Numbered from the stretch's first letter, positions 26,983-35,506 are shown. The stretch is DNA of 64,000 nucleotides from Promethearchaeota archaeon (GCA_019057795.1 JAHLWS010000043.1:1-64000), one strand, 5' to 3'. The notes: generated by a model from the letters alone, not told the origin. Translations and numbers: made by a program.

Positions 26983-27371
26983 AAGATTTTAATGGATATA
27001 AAATTAGTTTGCGAATCAATTCAAATCAGAAATATATCTTTTTCACCATTTTCCCTAATAATTGGGGGTCTCCTTCCGTGGTGCCCTCCTTAGTGCGGCG
27101 GAGCAAAGTCTTTATATGGAATCCCGTAAAGGGCAGTGGAGCCAGACCACTTGTGGCAGTTGTGCAAATGCATATACAATAGGTATTTTCATTTTACTCA
27201 TAATATTTATAAAATACGCACCCTCAATAAAAAAAGTTCACCTTCTAATCTATAAATTAAACAAGGAGAAATATGATAACAAATCGGATTTCCACGAAGA
27301 TTTTTTATAAATTATATTGCATTATCCAAATGTAAAATAAAATCAAATAAAATGTATTTGGATGTGATTAT
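26983..27371. other. Intergenic region with a GC-rich island at about 27062-27170
   Basis: About 110 bases are markedly richer in G and C than everything around them. On the plus strand a frame (ATG-like start at 27062) reads SAAEQSLYMESRKGQWSQTT followed by a membrane-like helix. On the minus strand the frame LAPLPFTGFHIKTLLRRTKE is also open, so neither is convincing. The segment at 27035-27095 resembles one at 24700-24765. It may be a structured RNA, a mobile-element end or foreign DNA. Confidence 0.35.
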
Positions 27372-27818
27372 ATGTTAAGATTGAAAAAATCAAATGTAAT
27401 AAAAAGAGTGAAGAGCGCGCATTTTATCGGTAGACAATTATCTCGATTAAAATTAGGTCAATCTTATTACGCGATTATTGTATCCAGCGTGAGTGCGATT
27501 TCATTGATCTCTTTAGCTTTTGAGATAACAATTTGGATGCTAATATTAGCGTTTCCAATTCTATTGCTTAGCACATTCATAATTGGTTATTTTATGGATA
27601 TATATAACATTAACACTATGGATAGTCTAAAAGCTAATGAAATAGGTCAGCGATATCTTACTACGAGCGATATGAAGGGTCAAGAATTTCAACTTTTACA
27701 AACGGAGATCGTTCTTGAAGCTTTAAAGGCTATCCAAGAAGAGCGCGAATTGGATCCCAAAGATTTATTAAAAAAATATGACCTTTATTTTAGAAAGTGG
27801 AAATCTCCCTACAAATGA
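27372..27818 (+). CDS. Two-helix membrane protein with cytosolic tail, 148 aa
   Basis: A basic N-terminus (MLRLKKSNVIKRVKSAHFIG) precedes two closely spaced membrane helices (about residues 37-52 and 55-75: AIIVSSVSAISLISLA and WMLILAFPILLLSTFIIG). The 70-residue tail is helical (QLLQTEIVLEALKAIQEERE, DPKDLLKKYDLYFRKW). I know no family name. It lies tail-to-tail with the GTPase gene at 27860. Codon use matches the housekeeping side of the window. Confidence 0.65.
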   Translation: MLRLKKSNVIKRVKSAHFIGRQLSRLKLGQSYYAIIVSSVSAISLISLAFEITIWMLILAFPILLLSTFIIGYFMDIYNINTMDSLKANEIGQRYLTTSDMKGQEFQLLQTEIVLEALKAIQEERELDPKDLLKKYDLYFRKWKSPYK

Positions 27819-27859
27819 GAAAAACTAAGTGTTAGATTGGTAATTTTACGAGTGAATAT

Positions 27860-28900
27860 CTAAATTATTTTTTTCAGCAACCAGCGAATTGCTTCGATAA
27901 TTTTTTCATTCTCGCTAAGAACATTTATAGAGAAATACTGCATAAGAAGTCCGCACTCCGCCAATTCATCCATATCAAAATTCTTATAAATCAAATCGGG
28001 AGTTATTTCTTCTTTATCTTGAAATTTGTTGCCAATAATGAGTATAGGCATAAATTCTCCCTTATCCAAGCATCTGTTTAAGACTAATCGAAACATTTCA
28101 ATAGTTTCTTTGATCGAGTCTTTATTGGACGCGTTAAAGATTAAAATAAAGCCTTGAGCATTATCCAAACAATCTTCATATAGCTTTACTCTTTTTCCAT
28201 TTGTATCATCTTCAATACATTCGTACGTTAAGATTTCGATGTTATCAATTAAAAAGTCATAAATTTTATTGGCTAAATCTCTTTTCATTGATTTGTTCTT
28301 ATATTGAAGGAATTGCATAACCTCTAAATTCTTTACGAAAGTGGTCTTTCCTGCGTTTTCTGGACCAAAAACATAAACTTTCTTTAAGTCTTTAGCTAAT
28401 AAATGAGAAGTTATACTTATTTGTGGAGTCATCTTTTCAAAATATCTGTTAAAAATGTTTAAGAAATCTTTTTTAAATTTTTTCGAAGCTAAGCCTAGTA
28501 TATTTTTTTGATTTGTTCGATTTTTGTGACTATGAAGAAATTCTGTAAGACCATTAAAATCTTTAAGCTCAGAAGCATATTTTTCGAGATCTGGAGTTTT
28601 AGATAACAAATAATTGTAAACATCAGTAATTTCATCCTTAAAGTAGGCGGCTCTAATCATATAAGTTATCATTATGAGTTCTTTTCCCCCTCGCGCGAAT
28701 TCTGAGTTAATATAGAAAATGTGGTTAATGGTTTGGTATTTTCTAAACGTGAAGACAAAGTTTCCTTCTTCGTCAGTAAATTCCAGAATTCTTCCTAAAT
28801 CCGGGTGTTCTTTAGTATTTAATGTGGAATTACAATATAGCGTATTTGGTCCGAGAATAGTATCGAAATACGATACGCAGAGGATAGAATCTTTAGACAT
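27860..28900 (-). CDS. Small GTPase with N-terminal longin-like domain, 346 aa
   Basis: Residues 1-125 open with SILCVSYFDTILGPNTLYCN, the beta hairpin of Asgard longin-type proteins, and go on through FVFTFRKYQTINHIFYINSE and ELIMITYMIRAAYF. Residues about 170-346 are an Arf/Ras-type G domain: P-loop VYVFGPENAGKTTFVK, NKxD motif IGNKFQDKEE and hydrophobic strands QGFILIFNAS. The usual D-x-x-G switch II is not evident (ECIEDDTNGKR takes its place). Linking a longin fold and a GTPase in one chain recalls eukaryotic vesicle-traffic modules that use separate subunits. A membrane-traffic or signalling role is inferred. Confidence 0.7.
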   Translation of the reverse strand: MSKDSILCVSYFDTILGPNTLYCNSTLNTKEHPDLGRILEFTDEEGNFVFTFRKYQTINHIFYINSEFARGGKELIMITYMIRAAYFKDEITDVYNYLLSKTPDLEKYASELKDFNGLTEFLHSHKNRTNQKNILGLASKKFKKDFLNIFNRYFEKMTPQISITSHLLAKDLKKVYVFGPENAGKTTFVKNLEVMQFLQYKNKSMKRDLANKIYDFLIDNIEILTYECIEDDTNGKRVKLYEDCLDNAQGFILIFNASNKDSIKETIEMFRLVLNRCLDKGEFMPILIIGNKFQDKEEITPDLIYKNFDMDELAECGLLMQYFSINVLSENEKIIEAIRWLLKKII

Positions 28901-29064
28901 GGCAATAAAAAAGTAAATAATTCTTATTTCAAATATAGTAAAGACACGATTAGTTTTATATCAAATGATTTTAATCTAAAAATTCAAATAAAATAGCTAT
29001 TTTTCTGTAAATTTAATAATTTATAAAAATCAAATTTTAATGTGTGTACTATCTTTCTTACTTA

Positions 29065-29529
29065 ATGAATTCTAATACTTCTAAGGATAGAGATAATGAG
29101 TACGATCTCGCTATGAAAAATTTATTTCATGGAGAGATAATGGAACGCGCTTCTGCTGCTAGAGTGATAGGGCGCTTCAAAGATGGAAGAGCCACAAATT
29201 TATTAACGAGAGCTTTAAGGTTAGAAAAAGACCCTATTGTCATAAACAGGATAATAGAAGCAATGGGTGAAATTAAAAATGCTAAAGCTACTTTACGAAT
29301 TGTAGAGCTGCTAAAAAAAGAACTCGAAAAACCAGAAGACGAGCAGGATAAAACGCGTTTATTTTTAATTATTGAAAGTTTAATGAAGATTGGAGATAGA
29401 AGGGCTTTAGAACATTTAGGTATTCTTTTATCTTCGTGTGATAGCGACATTAGAAAGCTCACAGAAAGTGCTTACGAGTGTATAGACCCAAATTGGAAAG
29501 TAAACTTAGCAAAAAGTAATAAAATCTAA
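29065..29529 (+). CDS. HEAT-repeat protein, 154 aa
   Basis: I chose ATG 29065 (MNSNTSKDRDNEYD) over a GTG 21 bases upstream. Repeats of about 31 residues follow the PBS-lyase-type HEAT pattern: ERASAARVIGRFKDGRATNL, then DPIVINRIIEAMGEIKNAKA, then TRLFLIIESLMKIGDRRALE, then SDIRKLTESAYECI. Four to five repeats make a short solenoid that would bind another protein. It precedes the glutaredoxin-FTR pair by 47 bases and may be in the same transcript. Confidence 0.75.
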   Translation: MNSNTSKDRDNEYDLAMKNLFHGEIMERASAARVIGRFKDGRATNLLTRALRLEKDPIVINRIIEAMGEIKNAKATLRIVELLKKELEKPEDEQDKTRLFLIIESLMKIGDRRALEHLGILLSSCDSDIRKLTESAYECIDPNWKVNLAKSNKI

Positions 29530-29576
29530 TTAAAATAATTCATAATAATTAATCAAAAAGATAAAAGGCGAAAAAA

Positions 29577-29894
29577 ATGTTCCCAGAATTTATAGAAAAA
29601 CTTACTCAAGAGGTTGATGGGGCAGACAATGCTCACGATGTAATGATCTTTACGCTCTCTACTTGCATGTGGTGCAAGAAATGCAAAAAATATTTAAAAG
29701 ACAAGAATGTGAAGTATAGATATGTCGATCTTGATCAAATCGATTCAGGCGAAAAAATAAAGTTATTAAAATACGTAAGAGAGAATTACAAACCAGACAG
29801 AATCTCCTATCCTTTTCTCGTTTGCGATGACAAATTTGTTATCGGATATGATCCAAATAAATACGAAGAATTATTGAAACCCGGAGGAAATTAA
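29577..29894 (+). CDS. Glutaredoxin-like protein, 105 aa
   Basis: The active site is in STCMWCKKCKKYLKDKNV (C-x-x-C at about residues 34-37), followed by KYRYVDLDQIDSGEK and the cis-Pro strand ISYPFLVCDDKFVIGY. A 20-residue N-terminal extension precedes the fold. It is separated by one base from the gene for a ferredoxin-thioredoxin reductase catalytic subunit, and is thus its likely substrate. In methanogens a similar pair moves ferredoxin electrons to protein disulfides. The ribosome site AAAAGGCG lies just upstream. Confidence 0.88.
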   Translation: MFPEFIEKLTQEVDGADNAHDVMIFTLSTCMWCKKCKKYLKDKNVKYRYVDLDQIDSGEKIKLLKYVRENYKPDRISYPFLVCDDKFVIGYDPNKYEELLKPGGN

Positions 29895-29895
29895 G

Positions 29896-30261
29896 ATGGA
29901 CATGGAAACTAAAGAAGGAATGAAAGAGTATGTAAAGATTGTCATTCAAAAAAATGATTGGATTTTAAATAAAGATCAAGTGACATTTGATAATTTAATT
30001 GATGGTTTAGTAGAAAATAAGAAAAAACACGGCTATCAATCTTGTCCCTGTCGTCTTGCTTCAGGTAATAGAGATTTGGATAGAGATCTAATTTGCCCAT
30101 GTGATTACGCTCCTGATGATGTGAAGGAATTTGGTGCTTGTTATTGCAACTTGTATCTACGTTCAGATTTTTACGAAACAATAAATACAGAGTTTGTGGT
30201 CGTTCCGGAAAGGAGACCTCTTGAAAAAGAGAACGCAGTTTTGGAATACTTTAATAAATAA
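29896..30261 (+). CDS. Ferredoxin-thioredoxin reductase, catalytic (beta) subunit, 121 aa
   Basis: The cysteine pattern defines the family: CPCRLASGN at about residues 50-58, CPCDYAPDD at about 72-80, and CYC at about 87-89. In the chloroplast enzyme these are CPC-x16-CPC-x8-CHC and hold a [4Fe-4S] cluster next to an active disulfide. Here the last motif is CYC. The protein reduces thioredoxin-type partners using ferredoxin and needs no FAD. There is no separate alpha subunit nearby, as in methanogen relatives. It is translated with the glutaredoxin-like gene (1-base gap), and HdrD-like Fe-S genes follow. Confidence 0.9.
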   Translation: MDMETKEGMKEYVKIVIQKNDWILNKDQVTFDNLIDGLVENKKKHGYQSCPCRLASGNRDLDRDLICPCDYAPDDVKEFGACYCNLYLRSDFYETINTEFVVVPERRPLEKENAVLEYFNK

Positions 30262-30378
30262 ATTATACTAGTTTAAACTTTTTTTCTTTCTTTTTGTGTT
30301 AATCCTAGCGAAGTATATTTAACAAATCAATTTTTTATAAATAAAATCCTTAAATAATTCGGGTTCTCTTTATATTAT

Positions 30379-30534
30379 ATGCCAGATAAAGAAATGACAG
30401 ATGAAGAATTAGAAGACGAATTAGATAAAGCCTTTAAAGAAGGAGAACCTAAAAAAGACAACTGCGGAACGGTGATGCCGAGAAATAAAGAAGTAGGAAT
30501 CCAAAGAACTGACGTCAAAATTAAAAAAGAGTAG
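30379..30534 (+). CDS. Small charged protein, 51 aa
   Basis: ATG 30379 opens MPDKEMTDEELEDELDKAFK, an acidic helix, followed by EPKKDNCGTVMPRNKE and a basic end. One Cys in NCGTVMP. No family is recognised. The composition looks coding, and it sits between two clearly real genes on the same strand. Confidence 0.5.
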   Translation: MPDKEMTDEELEDELDKAFKEGEPKKDNCGTVMPRNKEVGIQRTDVKIKKE

Positions 30535-30604
30535 TTCAACAGCAAACAAAGCTTATAAAATCTAAACCACATTTTAAATAAAGATTCTCAATTTCAATTT
30601 TTAG

Positions 30605-31597
30605 GTGAATACATTAAAAGAAAGAATTAAAGGGAGAAAGAATTTTCCTACCGAGGAAGTTGACCCCGATAATTATTTGAGCGATGATGAGGTTAGAAAT
30701 TTAACCAAAAGCAAAGAAACCTTAAAATTTGTACAAGAAGATTACTACAAACTTTATAACTGCGTTCATTGTGGTGAATGCGACACAGAAGAAGAGCGCC
30801 TGCTTTTAAAACAAAGATTTCTCGAAGATGGTAATAGCGTCGAAGGTCTTGATGATATGATAGAATGCTTTCGCAATTATCGCACGCCATATCCTTCGAA
30901 TAAAATGCGTATTAGGGCGCCAGAAGGAATCCCTAAAGAGTCTGACACTCTTTTTTATATGGGATGTCTTTCGACAATACGGATTCCAAGATATACAGAG
31001 CATTCACTCAAATATTTGCTAAAACAAAAAGTCGATTTTACAATCTTAGATAAGGAAATATGTTGTGGGTGGCCTTGGTTCGCATCTGGATGTTTTCAAG
31101 AGTTTGAAATTTGTAAAGAAGAAAATATAGAAATTTTTGAAAAATTCAAAACAGTTATTTGTTTATGTCCTGCTTGTTACTTTCTTTTTAATAAATATTA
31201 CAAGCCTTCAATGAAATTAGAAGTGGAATTTAAATATATCTCAGAGTACTTAAAACCTTCTGAAACCAAAAAGTCAGGAAAAGTAGGGGTGCAACATCTT
31301 TGTCAACTAATGAATCGCGGCACGAAGGGCATTGATAAATTTGTAAATAATATGTTAGAAAAAAGCGGGTACGAAGTCGTAGACATACCTCACTGGTGTT
31401 GCGGTGGTGGTCTTGGTTATATGCATCGTAGTGATGTCATTGACAAAATAGCACGTAAAAGATTGGGCGATTTTGAGGAAACAGGTGGCGATTATTGCAC
31501 GACATATTGTCCGAGCTGCTGGTGGATCTTAGCAAGATATAGTAAATTATGCAAAATAAAACCTAAAGCAAAAGATGTATTCGAACTACTACTATAA
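30605..31597 (+). CDS. HdrD-like protein with two CCG domains, 330 aa
   Basis: The start is GTG 30605. Residues 45-60 hold YNCVHCGECDTEEERL, a ferredoxin-like motif with only three cysteines. Two CCG domains follow: FYMGCLSTIRIPR with ICCGWPW and CLCPACYF, then VQHLCQLMNRGTK with HWCCGGGLGYMHR and YCPSCWW. CCG domains hold the noncubane Fe-S sites of heterodisulfide reductase HdrB/HdrD and of related oxidoreductases (GlpC, lactate utilisation). It would act in the cytosol on disulfides or as an electron-transfer subunit. A paralogue follows 9 bases later. Upstream lies the FTR pair, so this is a redox cluster. Confidence 0.85.
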   Translation: MNTLKERIKGRKNFPTEEVDPDNYLSDDEVRNLTKSKETLKFVQEDYYKLYNCVHCGECDTEEERLLLKQRFLEDGNSVEGLDDMIECFRNYRTPYPSNKMRIRAPEGIPKESDTLFYMGCLSTIRIPRYTEHSLKYLLKQKVDFTILDKEICCGWPWFASGCFQEFEICKEENIEIFEKFKTVICLCPACYFLFNKYYKPSMKLEVEFKYISEYLKPSETKKSGKVGVQHLCQLMNRGTKGIDKFVNNMLEKSGYEVVDIPHWCCGGGLGYMHRSDVIDKIARKRLGDFEETGGDYCTTYCPSCWWILARYSKLCKIKPKAKDVFELLL

Positions 31598-31606
31598 AAC
31601 ACTAAA

Positions 31607-32601
31607 ATGAATGAAGATTATAGTTGCCCCTGCAGAGATGTCGACCCAGATAATTTTATTACGAATGAAGAAGTAATAGAGTTATTAAAAACTAAGGATA
31701 ATTACAAATTCAAGCAAGAAGATTATTTTAGGGTGTATAATTGCGTTCATTGTGGCGCTTGCGGCACGCATTATGAGCGGTTTCTTTTAAAGCAGAAATT
31801 TTTAGAGGATGGAAATAAGATTGAAGGCTTGAGCGAACAAATTGAGACTCTAGAAAAATTTGGAACTCCATTCAAGTATAATAAAAGCAGAATTAAACCT
31901 TTAAAGGGCATAAAAAAAACAGTAAGACATTATTATACTTTGGTTGCTTTACGACCGTGAAGACTCCAAAATATGGCGAAAACACAGCAAGATATCTTCT
32001 AAGTAAAAATGTAGATTTTTGTATCTTAGACCAAGAAATGTGCTGTGGTTATCCTATCTTGTGTACGGGGGAATTTAATACGTATAACTTAATGGTTGAC
32101 AGAAATAAGAAGCTGTTTAAAGAAAAAGGTTTTGAAAAAATTATAACCGTATGCCCAAGTTGTTATATGGTATTTAAAAAACATTATAGCGATTTAGGTA
32201 TTAAAATAGAATACTTTACAGAATATTTAACACTTTCAGAAGAAAAAAAATCGGGAGATATAATATTTCAACACGCTTGTCCATTAAAATATATAGAATT
32301 TCCTGGTATCGAAGAAAAACTCAAAAAAATATATGAGGATAGCGGTTATAAAGTTGTAAATGTGCCCCATTATTGTTGTGGCGGTGGTGTTGGACATCAA
32401 TTAAGAGTAGACATCGCTGAGATGATTGCGCGTAAAAGAATGGAAGATTTCAAAGAACTCGGGGATCAAATTTCAAAAATAAGAGAAAATTCAAGTTTTA
32501 TTACAACCTATTGTCCCGATGCTTTTTGGATTTTAAAATTCTATGGGAAAAAACAAAAAATAAAATACCAACTTAAAGATCCTTGCGACCTATTAATGTA
32601 A
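31607..32601 (+). pseudogene. HdrD-like paralogue split by a frameshift at an A8 run
   Basis: Aligned to the previous gene, the first frame (31607-31960) carries the 3-Cys motif YNCVHCGACGTHYERF and stops after KGIKKTVRHYYTL. In the next frame, from about 31918, the missing piece KTLLYFGCFTTVKTPKYGEN is intact. It then runs to 32601 with MCCGYPI, VCPSCYM, HYCCGGGVGHQ and YCPDAFW. The last pair is C-x2-A in place of C-x2-C. Eight A residues at 31912-31919 mark the slip point. Correcting one base gives a complete protein of about 331 aa. This may be an assembly error, a true mutation or programmed slippage; all other motifs are kept, so decay would be recent. Confidence 0.8.
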
Positions 32602-32707
32602 AAATTATACTTCCTTAATTAAAATAACAAATTTGAACTTTTATAAAGGATATTTTTAAAAGTTATTATCGTAAAATCGATAATTATTAAGAATCTTTAT
32701 AATTTAA

Positions 32708-33058
32708 ATGAAAAAGAATTTTAAGAGTAATTTCAAATATTCACAATAGATTGAAAATATAAATCCAATAGAGCGTAATATAGTTAGGATAGACCAAGTT
32801 TTTGCCGTTGGAGGGACTTTTGAAGATCCTTCAGAATTCACTCGTAAGGTAAATAGAAATCTAATGATTTTGCATCAGAGTGATAAAAACTGTAAAGTAA
32901 AAGATATTAAATTTAGTGCTTTTTCTGATCCCCGATATTCTGGAGCGGGTCCTATTTTGCTTGCATTCATTATAGCGGAAGTTGATGTAGACATTACTCC
33001 AGAACCTGAAGAAAAAAGCAAAAAACGAAAGAAAAAAAAAAAGAAAAAGAGCAATTAA
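32708..33058 (+). CDS. Small conserved-looking protein with basic tail, in-frame TAG near the start
   Basis: The strongly coding part begins IENINPIERNIVRIDQVFAV, continues GGTFEDPSEFTRKVNRNLMI and SDPRYSGAGPILLAFIIAEV, and ends in a run of lysines. Its only in-frame ATG before the core is 32708, but a TAG at 32747-32749 lies between. The next ATG (32864) would cut the domain in half. Either translation begins at an ATT or other rare start after the TAG, or the gene is mutated. The protein has an alpha/beta look and no known name. Its start is therefore uncertain. Confidence 0.45.
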
Positions 33059-33088
33059 ACATCTCTATCCATTAAGATTTATCCTTAC

Positions 33089-33757
33089 TTAAAAGTCTGC
33101 TAATGGGATATTTCCATTGTAAAATATCGTTTTCCCATCAAAACTGAGTTGTACTACAAAGATTTTTATGTTTTTCTTTCTCGCTTCAGATAATTTATTG
33201 AAAAATTTTGGATCAGTTTCAAAATTCGGTTTGAATTTAGAAGCTTTACGAAACACTAAAAAAAGAAGCATCCCATTATTGTCGATAATTTCTTGTAAAT
33301 GTCTAGTTCCACGTTCGGTAGGAGCGTCTGGAAACAAGGCTAGATCTTCTTTTACGAGGGTAACTCCCTTTACTTCTAACGGTACTCCATCTAAAACGAA
33401 ATCTATCCTGCTTTTACCAATCTGAACTTCTTTCCTTATTTCTTTAACTTTTGAAATTTCTGGTAAGTGTGGAAAAACTCTAAGTGCGATTTTAGAATGA
33501 AGTGCAGTATCAATTAAGATCCATTCATTTTGATGCTTTACAGCTTTTACATAGTAATCTAATTTACCACGAGAATCAGTGAACAAAACTTCTTTCCCCT
33601 TAATTAGCAACTCTTTTAGACGCCCAGGATCGTGGATATGACCTAATTTTATTTCATTTTTGTATTTGATTTCACTTACAAAGCGATTAGGTCGAGTTAA
33701 AAAGATTCCTTTACTGAGATTGGGGATTTCAAAAAGTGGTATTTTTATGTTATTCAT
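33089..33757 (-). CDS. sfsA: SfsA family protein (sugar fermentation stimulation)
   Basis: The 222 residues match SfsA: FLTRPNRFVSEIKYKNEIKL near the start, HIHDPGRLKELL-like segment GHIHDPGRLKELLIKGKEVL, then SRIDFVLDGVPLEVKGVTLV with D and E-x-K of a nuclease-like core, then FPDAPTERGTRHLQEI and LLFLVFRKASKFKPN. SfsA has an N-terminal OB fold and a PD-(D/E)XK-type domain. It binds DNA in E. coli, but its cellular role is not settled, and nuclease activity is inferred. It stands alone on the minus strand, convergent with the preceding small gene. Confidence 0.92.
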   Translation of the reverse strand: MNNIKIPLFEIPNLSKGIFLTRPNRFVSEIKYKNEIKLGHIHDPGRLKELLIKGKEVLFTDSRGKLDYYVKAVKHQNEWILIDTALHSKIALRVFPHLPEISKVKEIRKEVQIGKSRIDFVLDGVPLEVKGVTLVKEDLALFPDAPTERGTRHLQEIIDNNGMLLFLVFRKASKFKPNFETDPKFFNKLSEARKKNIKIFVVQLSFDGKTIFYNGNIPLADF

Positions 33758-33872
33758 ACTAAAACCACACGTTATTGCGTTAATCTAATTAGGTTTATTT
33801 TAATTTAACTTAAAATAATTCCATTATATAATATAAACTATAGAGATAAAAGGAGTTTTATTTTAAATTATC

Positions 33873-34115
33873 ATGATGAACGACGCACAAGATCATAGTA
33901 AAATTGTTAGTTATAAGTTCCATCATATTGATATTAACAAATGTAAGATTTGTAAAGAATTTTCTTGTGAGGAGGCATGTTTTAGAGGAATTTATGAAGT
34001 TGTGAACAAAACCTCTGAGCCTCAATGTATCGTTATTGAAGATCGAGAAGATAACTGCATTAAATGTCATATTTGCACAACTGCATGTAAATTAAGGGCG
34101 ATAACGATTGATTAA
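33873..34115 (+). CDS. Ferredoxin-like protein with two Cys motifs, 80 aa
   Basis: The first motif, CKICKEFSCEEAC (about 24-36), has a spacing C-x2-C-x4-C-x3-C; the second, CIKCHICTTAC (about 61-71), is a standard C-x2-C-x2-C-x3-C. Together they would hold two [4Fe-4S] clusters, though the loop in the first is enlarged. The cytosolic protein would carry electrons for one of the many flavo- and Fe-S enzymes here. It lies 116 bases from the sfsA start, divergent. Confidence 0.8.
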   Translation: MMNDAQDHSKIVSYKFHHIDINKCKICKEFSCEEACFRGIYEVVNKTSEPQCIVIEDREDNCIKCHICTTACKLRAITID

Positions 34116-34279
34116 CTGATCATAAATTTAGTTACCATTATTTTTTGGAATTTTGTTTTTTTAAATTGGCATTTCAAGTTATAGCTTCTGAATTTTTCGC
34201 ACAATTTATAAAATATAAGTATTAATTTGAAAAATTATTATAAAAATATAAGAATAAAAAATGTTTTTAGTGAAAAAAC

Positions 34280-34831
34280 ATGATATCAGAAAAATTAAAG
34301 CTTGATGACATCGATCGTCAAATCATAACATTAGTACAGGACGATCCAAACCTTACACACACTCAAATTGCTGAAAAAATAAATCGGTCTCAACCTACTG
34401 TTGGGATGAGAATAAAAAAGCTCGAGAGAGAAGGAATTCTGCAATTCCAGCCAGGAATTAATTTTAAGAAGGTAGATTTGTTCCTAGCTACCGTAGAAAT
34501 TAATACAAAGCGCCCAAATGTAATACTTGAAATGGCGAAATTTTGTCCTTTCATGCTGAACGCCTTTAGATTAAGCGGGGATCACAACATTATGATTTTA
34601 CTTGCGAGTTCTAAATTGGATAAATTAGATAACATCGTAAATTACCATTTTAGACGTAATCCCGATGTCAATTCAGTCTCGATGGAATTAGTTACTGAGA
34701 TTGCTAAAGATTTTATATTACCGATCGATTTCGACAGCGAAGAGCATTCTCCAACGCTGGAAGAAGGGTGCGGTGACAAATGCAAATATAAGATAGCACA
34801 ATTAAACGGATTAGCAGATAAAATAGAGTAA
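34280..34831 (+). CDS. Lrp/AsnC family transcriptional regulator, 183 aa
   Basis: Winged helix at the N-terminus (LDDIDRQIITLVQDDPNLTH, then QIAEKINRSQPTVGMRIKKL), followed by an alpha/beta RAM-like domain (VATVEINTKRP-like strands, NAFRLSGDHNIMILLASSKL). A C-terminal tail adds EGCGDKCKYKI with a C-x3-C pair, not part of the standard fold. The tail might sense metal or redox state. The next gene, convergent with a 21-base gap, is a paralogue with a similar tail. Confidence 0.88.
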   Translation: MISEKLKLDDIDRQIITLVQDDPNLTHTQIAEKINRSQPTVGMRIKKLEREGILQFQPGINFKKVDLFLATVEINTKRPNVILEMAKFCPFMLNAFRLSGDHNIMILLASSKLDKLDNIVNYHFRRNPDVNSVSMELVTEIAKDFILPIDFDSEEHSPTLEEGCGDKCKYKIAQLNGLADKIE

Positions 34832-34852
34832 AAATTCGTTTTGAATTACTAA

Positions 34853-35422
34853 TTAGTCTTCTTCTTCTACTTTTGTAAATTTATATTTAGGAAGATTTAC
34901 ATTTAAATTACAATCAGGACCACAAATATTTGAATAGTAATCAAACTTTTCTATTTGAAAATCAATTGGAACTACAAAATCATGTACAGAATCTATTAAA
35001 ATATTGGTTTTTACATTAATAACATTTGGATCTTTTCTAAAACATAGATCAACTAACTTTTCGATGGTTTGGAGATCGGAGGCAGCAACAAAGCATAATA
35101 AATTAAATTCACCCGAGATTTTGAAGGCATGATTGACAAAAGGGCAGTTTTCAATTTTAGTTACAATAGATTCCACATCTTTAGTTGAGACAAAAACAAG
35201 AGCAACCTTAATATCTACTTTCTTAATGTTGAAGCCTACAATTCTTGTGAGCAACCCTTTGCGCTCTAACTTAATAATTCGAGCCCCTACTGCAGGTTGG
35301 GATTTTTCTATTTCTTGAGCAATTTTAGAATGGGTTATATCTGGTTGCTTCTCAATTAGTTCAATGATTTTATAATCGTCGTCGTCAATACCTAAAATTT
35401 CTTTAAAAGTTTTTTTTATCAT
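34853..35422 (-). CDS. Lrp/AsnC family transcriptional regulator, 189 aa
   Basis: The HTH is DYKIIELIEKQPDITHSKIA followed by EIEKSQPAVGARIIKLERKG. The ligand domain has VALVFVSTKDVES and NHAFKISGEFNLLCFVAAS. The C-terminus ICGPDCNLNVNLP gives another C-x3-C pair, matching the paralogue at 34280. Archaeal Lrp proteins form octamers or hetero-oligomers, and convergent paralogues could pair. Its own 5' region (35423-35506) is the likely operator. Confidence 0.88.
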   Translation of the reverse strand: MIKKTFKEILGIDDDDYKIIELIEKQPDITHSKIAQEIEKSQPAVGARIIKLERKGLLTRIVGFNIKKVDIKVALVFVSTKDVESIVTKIENCPFVNHAFKISGEFNLLCFVAASDLQTIEKLVDLCFRKDPNVINVKTNILIDSVHDFVVPIDFQIEKFDYYSNICGPDCNLNVNLPKYKFTKVEEED

Positions 35423-35506
35423 AGTCTTATTCCTAGAGAAGCTATTGAAATTTAAATTTTGTTTCTATGAAATTAAAATTTATTTACATTTTAGCTTAAA
35501 TTTTTT

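Noticed and set aside
14468..33058. In-frame TAG codons (14630, 14780, 32747) as a sign of amber recoding (pyrrolysine)
   Set aside because: TAG ends clear genes here, such as the NERD gene (TAG TAA at 2635) and the HEPN-like gene at 8446. Other broken frames are stopped by TAA and TGA. Decay or error explains these better.
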